DNA of 64,000 nucleotides from Chlorocebus sabaeus (GCF_047675955.1 NC_132919.1:67746816-67810815), one strand, 5' to 3'; numbered from the stretch's first letter, positions 37,225 to 47,644 are shown. Numbers and translations: made by a program. The notes: generated from the letters alone by a model not told the origin.

Positions 37225-37745
37225 TGACTAGATTCTGTCAGGCCTGAGTTACGTCAGATTTTACTTCTGCCCCTAACTAGCAGTATGACTTGGAAACTTA
37301 ACTGGCTTTGTCACACATTGGTTTCCTCATCAGTAAAATTAGAGTCCCTGGTTGGGCACAGTGGCTCACGCCTGTAAATCCCAGCACTTTGGGAGGCTGA
37401 GGTGGGAAGATCAGTTGAGTCCAGGAATTCGAGAGCAGCCTGGGCAACACAGCAAAACCCCATCTCTACAAAAAATACAAAAATTAGCTGGGCTTGCTGG
37501 CACATACCTGTAGTCCCAGCTACTCAGGAGGCTGAGGTGGGAGGATCACCTGAGCCTGGGAGGTTGAGACTGTGGTGGCCTGTGATTGCACCACTGCACT
37601 TCAGCCTAGGGACAGAGTGAGATCTTGTCTCAAAAAAAAAAAAAAAAAGAGTTCCTTTCCTCAGTTGAGGATTAAATGAAGCCTTTAATGAGATGCCTGG
37701 CCCTTCTGTGTGGCCATTACTATTCTCTTAAGAGTTCACTGGGCA
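37225..37745 (+). mobile_element. MIR split by an Alu
   Basis: 'gcagtatgacttggaaactt' and 'ggtttcctcatcagtaaaat' before the Alu; 'ttgaggattaaatgaagcc' and 'gatgcctggccc' after it follow the MIR order. Confidence 0.65.
37349..37648 (+). mobile_element. Alu with target-site duplication
   Basis: 'agagtccct' before and 'agagttcct' after. Confidence 0.9.
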
Positions 37746-38339
37746 GGGCTAGTGAGCACACTGGGAAACCTGGACAGGAGGTTTGGGCTCCTAGAGCAAG
37801 GCAGAGGTACTAGGCACAAATACTGTGTTCTGGGAGATGCTGGGCACAACTCAAATGCCAGGATGAAGTGTTTTGACCTTTGGCCTAGTGAGAAGAAAAA
37901 GCATTCCCTTCCTTTATGCCTAGACAAGACCTGGGTGAATTATAGATGATGGCAGATTTCTCAGGCAGGCAGTATAGAATGAAGGAGGAGACACCTGACT
38001 CCTACCCGAACTGAGGGAGGGCCCTTGGGCCTCAAGCTGCCATTCTCACAATACAGAGCAGGTTGTGGGTCTCCAGAAGGAAGTGAGGAAAGAGGCTGGG
38101 GGCGAGCCCTGCTTCCCTGGATGCAAGGCCATAAGGTGGGGATTTCCTAAGCCTGTCCCACATGCTCACCCCTGGGACTGTGGCGTCCCTGAGAGCTGGT
38201 CCTGCTGCTGCTCATAAGGGCAGGACTTTGGCAGGAGGCCAGACAGGCAGGCAACTAGAGCCCAGATTCTTTCCACTGCCATTTCTGGGCTGGGGCTGCA
38301 CTCAGGTGCACTCGGGTGCAGGTGCTGCCAGGAACACAG
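37746..38339. other. Unique sequence upstream of the LRR gene
   Basis: No Alu for over 5 kb from 37649 to 42999. May hold the promoter and first exon of the LRR gene; no TATA box was singled out. Confidence 0.4.
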
Positions 38340-39017
38340 GTGAGTGCATTGGACTTTCACGGCCTGAGGCCCTATCCTCAGTGCCCAGACAGGGCCAGGA
38401 TCTTGTTGATGCTCTGACCTCTGGCAGAACGGGAGCTCCAGAAATGTTGGCTGCTTGAGAGCAATTGAATGCATGTTTGGGGGCCGGGGAAGGCAGAGTT
38501 TCTCCTGGGTCCCTCTAGACAGTCAGTGAGAAGCCTGTACTCTCAGGGATCATTGCTGTAGTTAGGAGATAAGCTTCTCTAAACATGCAGAGCAGTAGTA
38601 ACTATGAGGAGGTGCAGTCTCTCCTGACTGTGACTCTGGCTGTTGGTGTGGCTTTGCTGCAGCTGCCGTGTGCCACTGATGATCCCGCTCCTCTTCCTTC
38701 GGGAAAGTAAGAGGGAGAGAAAGCCTGAGTGGGGGTGAAAGTCAGTGAGCTGCAGTGTGGGATGGGAGGAAGGAGGTACAGAGGATTACAGGCAATCTTC
38801 CCTGATTGCTCCTCATCCAGCAGGAAGAAGGAATGAGAGGTGGTTAAGGGAGGAGGATCCGAATGCTGGGGTTGCAGGCCAAGAGGACTCTTGCCAGAAG
38901 CTTGGGTAACACTTAAAATCATGGGAGATAGAGACAGGGTGTCTTTGAGACAATGTTTGGGCACCCAGCAAATGGTGAGACCCCTGAATGGCATCTACTT
39001 GTGTTTTTCTCCCCTAG
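38340..39017 (+). other. Candidate 5' UTR intron of the LRR gene
   Basis: A strong donor 'acag|gtgagtgc' at 38340 and a pyrimidine-rich acceptor 'tttttctcccctag' ending at 39017 would join a non-coding exon before 38340 to the coding exon. This is inferred from splice consensus only. Confidence 0.4.
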
Positions 39018-39153
39018 CATCACTGTGCTTGCCAGGGTCCCAGGCAGAGGAGTGAGGCCTGAAGGTCTCAGCAGCCATGAGTGCTTGATGCCATCCTCAT
39101 CCCAGCCCTTCATGGAGCAAGGACGGGGTGGGTGTGGCCACACCTCCCTCACG

Positions 39154-40195
39154 ATGGCTATAGTCATAGTGGTGGCATCAGTGTTTCTCACGAGTCTGGC
39201 GGCAGCATGCCAAATACCATGCACCTGCCCTATCTCAGGCAGCGTGGTGGACTGTGGGGGCCTCCACCTGCTCCGTCTCCCTTCCAGGCTGCCTGATGGA
39301 GTCTGGCTCCTGGAGCTGAGCCACAATAATCTCAGCCATCTGCCGGTTGGCACCTTCCAGGGCCTTTGGGGACTGCGGGTGTTGCTGCTTTCTCACAATA
39401 TCCTGCGAGATCTGTCTGGTGGGGCCCCAGGGGGCCTGAGTTTCCTGGAGCAGCTGGACCTCAGCCACAACCAGCTGGCCCATCTGCCCCCAGACTTCTC
39501 GGCTACCCTGGGCTCTCTGCTCCGCCTGGACCTCTCTCACAACCTACTCACTTCCCTGGACCCCAGCAGCCTGTGGCGCCTGGGGAGCCTGGAGCAGCTC
39601 GACCTGGGCCACAACCAGCTGGCTGAACTGACCGCAGGGGTCTTTGGGGGCCTCTTCTGCCTACACTGGCTCTCGCTGGCTGGGAACCAGCTGCAGCGGG
39701 TGGAGGGTGCTGCTCTGGCCGTTATGCCAGGCTTGGAAGTCCTATCTCTAGCTGGGAATGACATCAGTGAGCTGGAGGCCGAGGCGTTTGCAACCTTAGG
39801 GGCACTGGGCCTTCTCTCCCTCGTGGGGAACCGACTGCAGCACCTGGAGTTCAAGGCAGTGGCAGGCATCCGGACAGCAGGCACGCGGCTGCTGTTGGCC
39901 GATAACCCCTGGACATGTGACTGTGACCTGCAGCGAGCATTCGGAAAGCTGGGTCACCTGCGGCACTTGCGTGTGGTAGACCTGGGCAACCTGACCTGCG
40001 CTGGGCCTGAAAGGCTGTCAGGAGCAGTGCTGAGTGGTGTGGAGGCCCAGCTTTGCCTGGCTGAGACTGCCACTGTGCTGGGCATCACGGGCGCTGTGCT
40101 GCTCACCGGTGGCTGTGGCTGTGTTGATGGCTGAGCGCAAGCGCAGGCAGGGCCCGGAAGAAGCCGGGGAGCTGGGGAGCTTTCTGGAGAGGTGA
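39154..40195 (+). pseudogene. Leucine-rich-repeat type I membrane protein (LRRC26/38/52/55-like), frameshifted in the TM segment
   Basis: Single coding exon. From ATG 39154 the frame stays open for 318 codons. Residues 1-18 look like a signal peptide (MAIVIVVASVFLTSLAAA). An LRRNT cap follows (C19, C23, C25, C34), then about eight LRRs of the form LEQLDLSHNQLAHLPP up to about residue 249. An LRRCT cap starts at DNPWTCDCDL, with C255, C257, C282 and C301. A hydrophobic segment begins at about 305. At 40107-40109 one extra G shifts the frame: the frame as read ends at TGA 40132-40134 after GGCGCVDG. The +1 frame continues the hydrophobic run, then has a basic stop-transfer (AERKRRQ) and an acidic tail, ending at TGA 40193-40195. 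That layout of signal peptide, LRRs, one TM helix and a short basic tail is that of the BK-channel gamma subunits and similar LRR adhesion proteins. I assign no symbol. It could be a young pseudogene, a polymorphism or a base-call error. The first ATG of the longer open frame (38953) lacks a signal peptide and crosses a probable intron border. Confidence 0.75.
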
Positions 40196-40332
40196 GGGGT
40201 GCTGCAGAGCAAGGTCAAGGCAGCTGGAGGAGGGAGAGCAGAGGAAGGTGTGAGAGAGGAAAAGGGAAGTTCCTCAGAAGTCTGTGGAGCTCAATTGTCT
40301 GCGGAAAAGTTGAGGAAACACTTTTCCTCAGT

Positions 40333-40925
40333 TGTCTGAGGAAAAGTTAAATATTAAATTTGAACTCAGTTGAACATGGACACAAACAATGGTCATGGAA
40401 TGGGCTGTGTGAGCCCCTTGAGGCATTCATCCAGCGCTGTTTCGGAGAAATCTCTATTTCAATCTATTCCTATATGTTAGTTATTGAAAAACAATAGACA
40501 CTCGCAAAAACGAGTTGACCATTTTGTGTTCCTTGAGCCTGGTCACAAAGGGCCCTCGTGACTGGAGCTCATGCCAAACAACTCGTTACAAAAAGAGCTA
40601 GGGTCCCAGACTGTGCCGAATCTTCATGAGACTCTCCCCGTCTGTGCACAGACGAGTGGCTGACTCTGGAGCCCAGGCCGTTGCTTCCCAGACTGGTGGT
40701 GAATCCTCCGTAGTCTGGTGAGTGTAAATGTATGTATCTCTTTTCCCTTCTCCCCTTCCCATTGCAATTTGCTTATTGTATCATTTGCTTATTATATTAA
40801 TTTGCTTATATCATTCGCTGATTATATCTGCATTGCCATTTACGTCGGATAAAGCTAATTTACCCTTAAAGGTATTGTGTGTGTGTGCCTTTTCTTCTCC
40901 CCTCGTGCATCTCTCACACGGAACA
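40333..40925 (+). repeat. 5' LTR of the ERV
   Basis: Starts TGTCTGAGGAAAAG and ends ACACGGAACA (TG...CA). It shares long near-identical blocks with 44349-44912. It has about 30 bp more than the 3' copy around 40765-40830, where short 'atttgctta' motifs recur. Confidence 0.8.
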
Positions 40926-40929
40926 TTTT

Positions 40930-40947
40930 TGGTGTCACGAACAGAAT
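40930..40947 (+). other. Possible retroviral primer-binding site
   Basis: TGGTGTCACGAACAGAAT lies 5 bp after the 5' LTR. Its first eight bases fit the 3' end complement of tRNA-Leu; the rest diverges, so the tRNA is uncertain. Confidence 0.4.
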
Positions 40948-41389
40948 CTGAAAGAAACCGCAAGGACCGGGCTGGGAGCTCAGAGACTTCCCATATCCAG
41001 GGATGGGAACTCCCCCAGTTCTTCCCTGTGGCCATTGAGTTGTCCAAGGGAATTGGCCTTTGTGAAAATTGGGAATCTAAATTAGTGCAATTTGAACCTT
41101 TGTGCGTGAAGTGCTTCAGGGAATCCCAGTTGGTAAAACGGACGCTGAGGGAATTTCCCTGCGTGGATGGTGCTTGCTTACTGCTTATAAGTTAATGTGT
41201 CAAGATAGGGACTAGCTGCTACAGGAGAAATGTAAGCTGGAAAAGGAAAATGCTAATCTGACTTCCAGACTGGTCTTGGCCCAATGCCAGGCCTATGTCT
41301 TGACTGATCAGGCTCAAAGCTATCAGCCTATTGATGAAAAAAGCATCTGTCTGAGTGGCCCAGTCAGTGTAAAACTGAAGCAGTCAGCC

Positions 41390-42235
41390 AGGGTTTGGAG
41401 CAGGTAAAAACCCAGCTCCTATCTCAAGGATGGAAAATTAATCCTAGTAAAATTCAAGGACCTGCACAAACTGTAAAATTCCTTGGCATCCTATGGAATA
41501 AGGGAAATAATCAATTTTACCAAAGGCTAAGGCTAGAATACTAGAATTTGCAACCCCTACTACTAAAAAGGAAGCCCAGAAATTGGCTTGTTTGGATTCT
41601 GGAAACGTCATATTCCCCATTTGGGTAACATTTTACAACCTCTGCATGCAGTCCTTAGGAAATGCTATGACTTTCACTGGGGAGAGAAAGAGACCATGGC
41701 TTTAGAACAAGCTAAACAAGCAGTGAAACTGGCACTAGATCTATGGCCCATACGGGATGGCCCAGTAGAACTGCAAGTAACTGTCCTAAATCAACATGCT
41801 AATTGGAGCCTTAGGCAGAAACAAGATGGGAAGATGGTATCTTTGGAGTTTTGGACCCGGAAGCTGCCAGAGGCCAGCAAAGTTTATACCCCTTTCAAGA
41901 GGCAATTGTTAGCTTGCTGTTAGGCTTTGCTGGAAACGGAGCACCTCTGCTTCAACCATGATGTCTTTATGATTATGACTTGGGTCATGAGTTTTCCCAA
42001 AACTCACCGGTTCTGATGAAGGAAGCTCTGGTGGGAGCAGCCAGCTGGCTGAATTGGTAGCCGTCCTCAAAGCTCTTCAGGAGGAGGCCAGAGGGATTTG
42101 TCACTTGTATACCAACTTTTGGTCAGTAGCAAACGGTCTCACTACTAGGATGCCCCAATGGCAATGAAACAAATGGTTAATTGGGAATAAAGAGGTTTGG
42201 GGAAAACAATACTGTGAAGATACCTGAATCCTGGA
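41390..42235 (+). pseudogene. ERV pol remnant: end of reverse transcriptase, connection and RNase H
   Basis: Translated segments show an RT thumb-like 'KFLGILWNKG' near 41480. A connection-like stretch (FGFWKRHIPHLG) at about 41590 leads into an RNase H-like part ending in LLACC at 41923. Further RNase H-like sequence reaches about 42235. The frame changes at least twice and stops interrupt it. The catalytic RT motif region is missing. Confidence 0.7.
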
Positions 42236-42353
42236 GCACACTACCATTATCACTGTTTGCCATGTTGGTGCTCATGCGTCTCTGCTTTCTCTTGACAGAC
42301 TATTCAATCCGCAGGCAGATCAATAGGCCCAAATTTCCACCATAACTGCAAAC

Positions 42354-42623
42354 TTGAATGTGGATGAATGGATTACAGCACGGTCAAGCCTTGCAATGAG
42401 AGGCATAGTAATGTATGGTGGTATAATTGATAGTGATTACTGGGGAGAGTTAAAGGTCATTTTATACAATACCACTCCAGATTCTTTTGCTATAAAACCA
42501 CAGATGCGGGTTGCTCAATTGTTAGTGGTACCTTGTCAACAATTAACCCCCAAGGAAATTTCTGCCCCAACAGAAACAACATATAGAACGGAGACTTCAG
42601 GTCCACCAGAGTGGGCAACTTAA
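42354..42623 (+). pseudogene. ERV dUTPase remnant
   Basis: An open frame of 89 codons carries dUTPase-like motifs: RSSLAMRGI (motif with S-x-A-x-x-G), GGIIDSDYWGELKVILYN (motif 3 with I-D-x-x-Y-x-G) and RVAQLLV (motif 4). The N-terminal part and motif 5 are absent. It follows the pol remnant directly, with integrase apparently deleted between them. Confidence 0.7.
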
Positions 42624-42762
42624 ATCCGGGAGCCAAAATATGGGTACAATGTCCATCAGATCCTGCCCCTAAGACTGGTGACCTTGTAGCTATTGGAGCC
42701 GAATATGAAGGCATAGTACAATTTCCTAAAGATTAAAAACCATATCATGTTCCCCTCCATTT

Positions 42763-43930
42763 TTGTTATTACAGAGAATAGCCTGTCTGCTAGTAATCAG
42801 CACCTGGGTCACCATGGCGGAGGCTGAGAATGAGTTCATCAACTGGGTAGCCACTGCCGCAACAGAAGCCAACTGCAGTCAGTGCTGGCTATGTGTCGGG
42901 TTGCCAGAGGCTGCTGGGAATGGGCTACCTTGGAGGATTGTCCCTGCTAACATTTCTGAATGGATATGCCAATACCAATGGGAGTGGGGTAACACTTGGT
43001 TTGGTTTTGTTTTGTTTTGCTTTTTTGAGCCGAAGCCTCTCTCTGCCGCCCAGGCTGCAGTGAGGTGACACGATCTTGGCTCAGTGCAACCTCCGCCTCC
43101 TGGGTTCAAGTGATTCTCCTGCCTCAGCCTCCCAAGTAGCTGGGACTATAGGCACACACCGCCACGCCCAGCTAACTTTTTGTATTTTCAGTACAGACGG
43201 GGTTTCACCGTGTTGCCCAGGCTGGTGTCAAACTCCTGAACTCAGGTGATCCGCCGGCCTCGGTCTCCCAAAGTGCTGGGATTGTAGGCATGAGCCACCG
43301 CGCCCGGCCCGGGATAACACTTGTAATCCAACCTCGACTTCTTTTAACCAAACAGTCCATTTTTGCCCAAGCCCAAACAAAACACAGCACCTTTGTTACT
43401 TAAATTACACATTACAGCGATACAATTATAGTAGAACTCTTCCTGTTCCCTGGGGGGCCCTCTAGGTATGTGAATCCTACGGGTGGTGATACCTGCCCCG
43501 ACATTGGATGGGGAAACACACTTGCGGGTGGTCATTAATTCCATTCACCATCCGGGATAATATTCCCCTCCCCAGTAATCTAGATGCTTACAAACATTGC
43601 TGGTTATGAATGTGCCGGACTCTGTGGTGATGGTACCCTATCACAGTATTCTCCCCTGCCGCCGGTACAACCCTGCTTCAGCAACAAATTAAAATATTCA
43701 GCTTACATGTAGAAACAGCTCTTAATGATAGTAGCATGGAACTTATGTTGTTATCAGATAAATGTGCTCAGCTGTGTACTGTCGTGTTGCAAAGTCAAAT
43801 GGCATCAGGTTTGCTTACCATAGCCCAAGGAAAGGTTTGCCCCTTACCGCATACTGAATGTTATGTATACATTCCTGAAATTCTCAAAATATGACTCTCC
43901 TTGCAAAGCCATGGGGGGTGTGGTTTTTAT
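42763..43930 (+). pseudogene. ERV env remnant (surface part), split by an Alu
   Basis: The frame from 42763 has a hydrophobic leader and a surface domain containing CWLC, the CXXC motif of gammaretrovirus-type surface subunits. An Alu at 43000-43310 interrupts it. Related sequence resumes at 43311 but carries stops. I did not recognise a transmembrane subunit with an immunosuppressive-type or CX6CC motif. Confidence 0.6.
43000..43310 (-). mobile_element. Alu inserted in the ERV env region
   Basis: Starts in 'ttttgttttgttttgc'. Flanked by 'gggtaacacttg' (42984) and 'gggataacacttg' (43311). Confidence 0.92.
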
Positions 43931-43939
43931 TTATTATGC

Positions 43940-44232
43940 TTTTTTTTTTTTGAGATGGGGTCTCGCTCTGCCGCCCAGGCTGGAGTGCAGTGGCATGATC
44001 TTGGCTCACTGCAACCTCTGCCTCCGAGATTTATGCCATTCTCCTGCCTCAGCTTCCTAAGTAGCTGGGACTACAGGCGCATACCACCACGTCCAGCTAA
44101 TTTTTTGTACTTTTAGTAGAGACGGGGTTTTGCTGTGTTAGCCAGGATGGTCTTGATCTCCTGACGTTGTGATCTGCCCACCTCGGTCTCCCAAAGTGCT
44201 GGGATTACAGGCGTAAGCCACTGTGCCTGGCT
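43940..44232 (-). mobile_element. Alu inserted near the end of the ERV
   Basis: 'gagatggggtctcgctctg' to 'gccactgtgcctggc'. 'attatgctttt' is repeated on both sides. Confidence 0.92.
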
Positions 44233-44348
44233 AATTATGCTTTTCATTCTCCTGTGCTTACCCTGTATCTGTAATCTATATCAACTGTGCCTTCCCTATG
44301 TATCCCTAGGAGTATTTTCCTATAATTGAGTATCAAATTGAGGCCGAA

Positions 44349-44912
44349 TGTGGAGGAAAAGTTAAATACTAAATTTCAACTCAGTTGAACATGGACACAA
44401 ACAATGGTCACCAAGTCCCGGAATGGGTTGTGTGAGCTCCTCGAGGCATTCATCCAGCGCTGTTTCGGAGAAATCTCTATTTCAATCTATTCCGATATGT
44501 CAGTTATTGAAAAACAACAGACAATCACAAAAACAAGTTGATCTTTTTATGTTCCTTGAGCCTGGTCACAAAGGGCCCTCGTGCCTGGACCTCATGCCAA
44601 ACAACTCATTACAAAAGAGCTAGGGTCCTAGACTGTGCTGAAGCTTCATGAGACCTCTCCTCGTCTGTGCACGGATGAGTAGCCGACTCGAGGCCATTCA
44701 CTTCCCAGTCTGGTAGCGAATCCTCCATAGTCTGGTGAGTGTAACTATATATATATCTGTTTTCCCTTCTCCCCTTCCCACTGCAACTTGCTTATTCTAT
44801 CATTTGCTTACTATATCTGCATTGACATTTATGTGGGATAAAGCTTCTTTACCCTTAAAGGTATTGTATGTGTGCCTTTTCTTCTCCCCACGTGTGTCTC
44901 CCGCACAGAACA
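44349..44912 (+). repeat. 3' LTR of the ERV
   Basis: Starts TGTGGAGGAAAAG and ends CGCACAGAACA. Matches the 5' LTR along its length, with substitutions, a small extra block near 44411 and about 30 bp fewer in the AT-rich part. Confidence 0.8.
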
Positions 44913-45649
44913 CCAGGCAGGGGTAGGAGTAACTGAGGGTGGGGGGACCACAGGGACAAATGGCTGTGTTCATTTCTCAGGGGCCAGGCCACCCACCCAT
45001 CCCCCTCTTCTGGCCTGATAGGATGCCAGCATCTGTCCCAGCCCTAGAAATGAGGATTTGGCCCCAGGTCCTTCCCTTCTCAGTATCCCTCTGGAAAAAG
45101 GAAAGAGCAGGAAAAGGTAGAGAGGGACTTCAGCCCAGAGAAGGGGCGCAGTGGGTAACAAGGCAAGCTTCCTCAATCCAATCTTCCCCTCCCCCTCACA
45201 CAAATCCCTGGCCACTGCTGCTGGAGACTTGATTGGAAACTGCTTGCTAAGGTTATGATGGGATGGTGGGGCGTTGTGCCTATAGGGACAACCCAGGCAG
45301 ACTCCTAGGACTATTTTATGGACATGTTGTACACAATCCTGTACTGGTCCTCCTCAACACTTTAGGGCTGTACACCTCGACCATCTGAAACATGGAGAGG
45401 TGAGGAGACTGGAAGAATAAAACCAATTAGAAAGTTGATTCTGTACTATGTGCCTGTATTGTGGTAAAGGAAATTTGTTTTGTATGGTTGTCACTGGTGG
45501 GCAGAGACAGACAAAATTACCTTTAACTCAGACTTTTTCTCATTCCCCTTGCCTAGAGACCTCCCCACCCTCCAACATACATGTATACAATCTCATTCCC
45601 TAGGTCTTTGCATCTATGTATTCCTCTCTCGTGTCCTTTTACTTTATAG
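44913..45649. other. Unique intergenic sequence between ERV and Alus
   Basis: No gene recognised; open frames here are short and overlapping. Confidence 0.45.
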
Positions 45650-45789
45650 AGATGGGGTCTTGCTTTGTCACCCAGGGTGGAGTGCAATAGTGCACTCATA
45701 GCTCACTGCAGCCTCAAATTCCTCGAGGAATCCTCTTGCCTCAGCCTCCTGAGTAGCTGGATTACAGATGCGAGCCACCGTGCTTGGCT
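45650..45789 (-). mobile_element. Alu monomer-like fragment
   Basis: 'gagatggggtcttgctttg' to 'cgagccaccgtgcttggc'; half-length. Confidence 0.8.
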
Positions 45790-45837
45790 TCTCATGGTCT
45801 TTCTGATTTACCCAGACCTTATCCTAGTGACTGTGTT

Positions 45838-46113
45838 TATTTATGAGACAGAGTCTTGCTCTGTCATCCAGGCTGGAGTGCAGTGGAACTCGACTCACTG
45901 CAACCACCTTCTCCCGGGCTCAAGCGATCCTCCTCTCAGCCTCCTGAATAGCTGGGATCACAGGCTCCCGCCACCATGCCCAGCTAATTTTTAGTAGAGA
46001 TGGGGTTTTGCCATGTTGGCCAGGCTTGTCTCAAACTCCTGGCCTCAAGTGATCCACCCGTGCCTCTGCCTCCCAAAGTTCTGGGATTATAGGTGTGAGC
46101 CACCATGCCCGAC
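45838..46113 (-). mobile_element. Alu with target-site duplication
   Basis: 'cctagtgactg' on both sides. Confidence 0.9.
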
Positions 46114-46183
46114 CCTAGTGACTGATTTAAAATGAAATGTGAAAAGAAGTTTTATTGCCCACCTTTCACTGGCTGGTTGGGGA

Positions 46184-46953
46184 TTTTTTTTTTTTTTGAG
46201 ACAGAGTTTCACTCTTGTAGCCCAGAATGGAGTGGAATGGCGCGAATTTGGCTCACTCCAACCTCCGCCTCCTGGATTCAATCAATTCTCCTGCCTCTCA
46301 GCCTCCCAAGTAGCTGGGATTACACATGCCTCCCACCATGCCTAGCTTTTTTTTTTTTTTTTTTTTTTTTGAGATGGAGTCTCACCTTGTTGCCCAGGCT
46401 GGAATGCAGTAGCACAATCTCGGCTCACTGCAACCTCTGCCTCCTGGGTTCAAGCGATTCTCCTGCTTCAGCCTCCTGAGTAGCTGGGATTACAGGCATG
46501 CACCACCGCACCTGGCTTTTTTTTTTTTTTTTTTTTTTTTTTTAGATGAGTCTCGCTCTGTCGCCCAGGCTGGAGTGCAGTGGCACGATCTTGGCTCACT
46601 GCAAGTTCCGCCTCCCTGCCTATTCTCCTGCCTCAGCCTCCCAAGTAGCTGGGACTACAGGCACCTGCCACCAAGCCCGGCTAATTTTTTTTGTATTTTT
46701 AGTACAGATAGGGTTTCACCATGTTAGCCAGGATGGTCTCAATCTCCTGACCTCGTGATCCTCACCTCCCAAAGTGCTGGGATTATAGGCGTAAGCCACC
46801 GCGCCCGGCCTAATTTTTTTGTATCTTTAGTAGAGATGGGTTTTCACCATGCTGGCCACGCTGGTCTCGAACTCGTGACCTCAGGTGATCCACCCTCCCC
46901 TAGGTCTCCCAAAGTGCTGGGATAATAGGCGTGAGCCAACACACCCTACCTGG
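46184..46953 (-). mobile_element. Stack of two split Alus around an inner Alu
   Basis: Left arms 46184-46350 and 46351-46516, a full inner Alu 46517-46811, and one right arm 46812-46953. Each poly(T) begins where a 'ctggct' or 'tagct' linker is cut. The second right arm is missing. Confidence 0.75.
46517..46811 (-). mobile_element. Inner full-length Alu of the stack
   Basis: Poly(T), 'gatgagtctcgctctg' to 'gccaccgcgcccggcc'. Confidence 0.87.
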
Positions 46954-46961
46954 TGGGAATT

Positions 46962-47273
46962 TTTTTTTTTTTTTTGAGACAGAGTTTCTATCTATTGCCC
47001 AGGCTGGAGTACAGTGGTGCTATCTCAGCTCACTGCAAGCTCTGCTGCCCGGATTCACACCATTCTCCTGCCTCAGCCTCCTGAGTAGCTGGGACTACAG
47101 GCGCCCGTAGTAGCTGGGATTACAGCCATCACGTCTGGCTAATTTTTGTATTTTTAGTAGAGACAGGGTTTCACTATCTTGGCCAGGCTGGTCTTGAACT
47201 CCTGACCTTGTGATCCACCTGCCTCGGCCTCCTAAAGTGCTGGGATCACAGGCGTGAACCACCGTGCCCAGCC
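46962..47273 (-). mobile_element. Alu with small duplication
   Basis: 'gagacagagtttctatct' to 'gaaccaccgtgcccagcc'. 'gtagctgggactacag' is followed by a second 'gtagctgggattacag'. Confidence 0.88.
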
Positions 47274-47348
47274 CAACACCTTTTCATTTATCTGTACAGC
47301 ACATATTTCCTGAGGGCATCCTGTATACTAGACCCTGAGGATGTACAG

Positions 47349-47553
47349 ATGGTTCCCAGCATTGGAGTTTTCAACTTTACATTGGTGCGAAAGCAGATCT
47401 GCATTCAGTGGAAACTGTATTTCTCTTGCAATGCTGGGCAGTGTCAGCGAGCCACAGCTTCCAGTCAGCCACACATTTTCAACTTACAGTATTTTCAACC
47501 TATGATGGGTTTATCAGGATATAACTCTATCACAAGTCAAGGAGCATCTATAA
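47349..47553 (-). mobile_element. Tigger-like (TcMar) DNA transposon relic
   Basis: 'gttttcaactttacattgg', 'cagcgagccacagcttcc', 'cctatgatgggtttatcagg' and the end 'caaggagcatctata' fit a Tigger-type MER element with an internal deletion. It sits within another old repeat. Confidence 0.5.
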
Positions 47554-47644
47554 ATAGTAAACAGAAACCCAGGCACTGTGTTTGTCCTTATGGAGCTCGC
47601 AATCTAGTGGGGGAATATTGTCAATAAAAGAATCACAAATACAT

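Larger units (their letters stand above)
40333..44912 (+). mobile_element. Endogenous retrovirus, two LTRs, decayed pol-dUTPase-env interior
   Basis: Two related LTRs (40333-40925 and 44349-44912) flank a 3.4 kb interior in the same orientation. In order, the interior shows a possible primer-binding site, a short gag-like stretch, the end of reverse transcriptase with connection and RNase H, a dUTPase and an env surface part. Integrase is almost wholly missing between 42240 and 42350. All frames are broken by stops and frameshifts, and two Alus sit inside env (43000-43310, 43940-44232). By eye the LTRs differ at about 18 of the first 240 aligned bases, so insertion is fairly recent on the primate scale. 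No clear target-site duplication was found at the chosen borders. A dUTPase after pol is an ERV-L trait, but an env is not expected in ERV-L. The family was not identified. Confidence 0.85.

Noticed and set aside
38953..39153. Longer N terminus for the LRR protein (ATG 38953)
   Set aside because: It crosses a good splice acceptor at 39017 and lacks a signal peptide; ATG 39154 begins directly with one.
40728..41195. 155-codon frame over the 5' LTR and leader
   Set aside because: Low-complexity LTR translation; no gag domain recognised.
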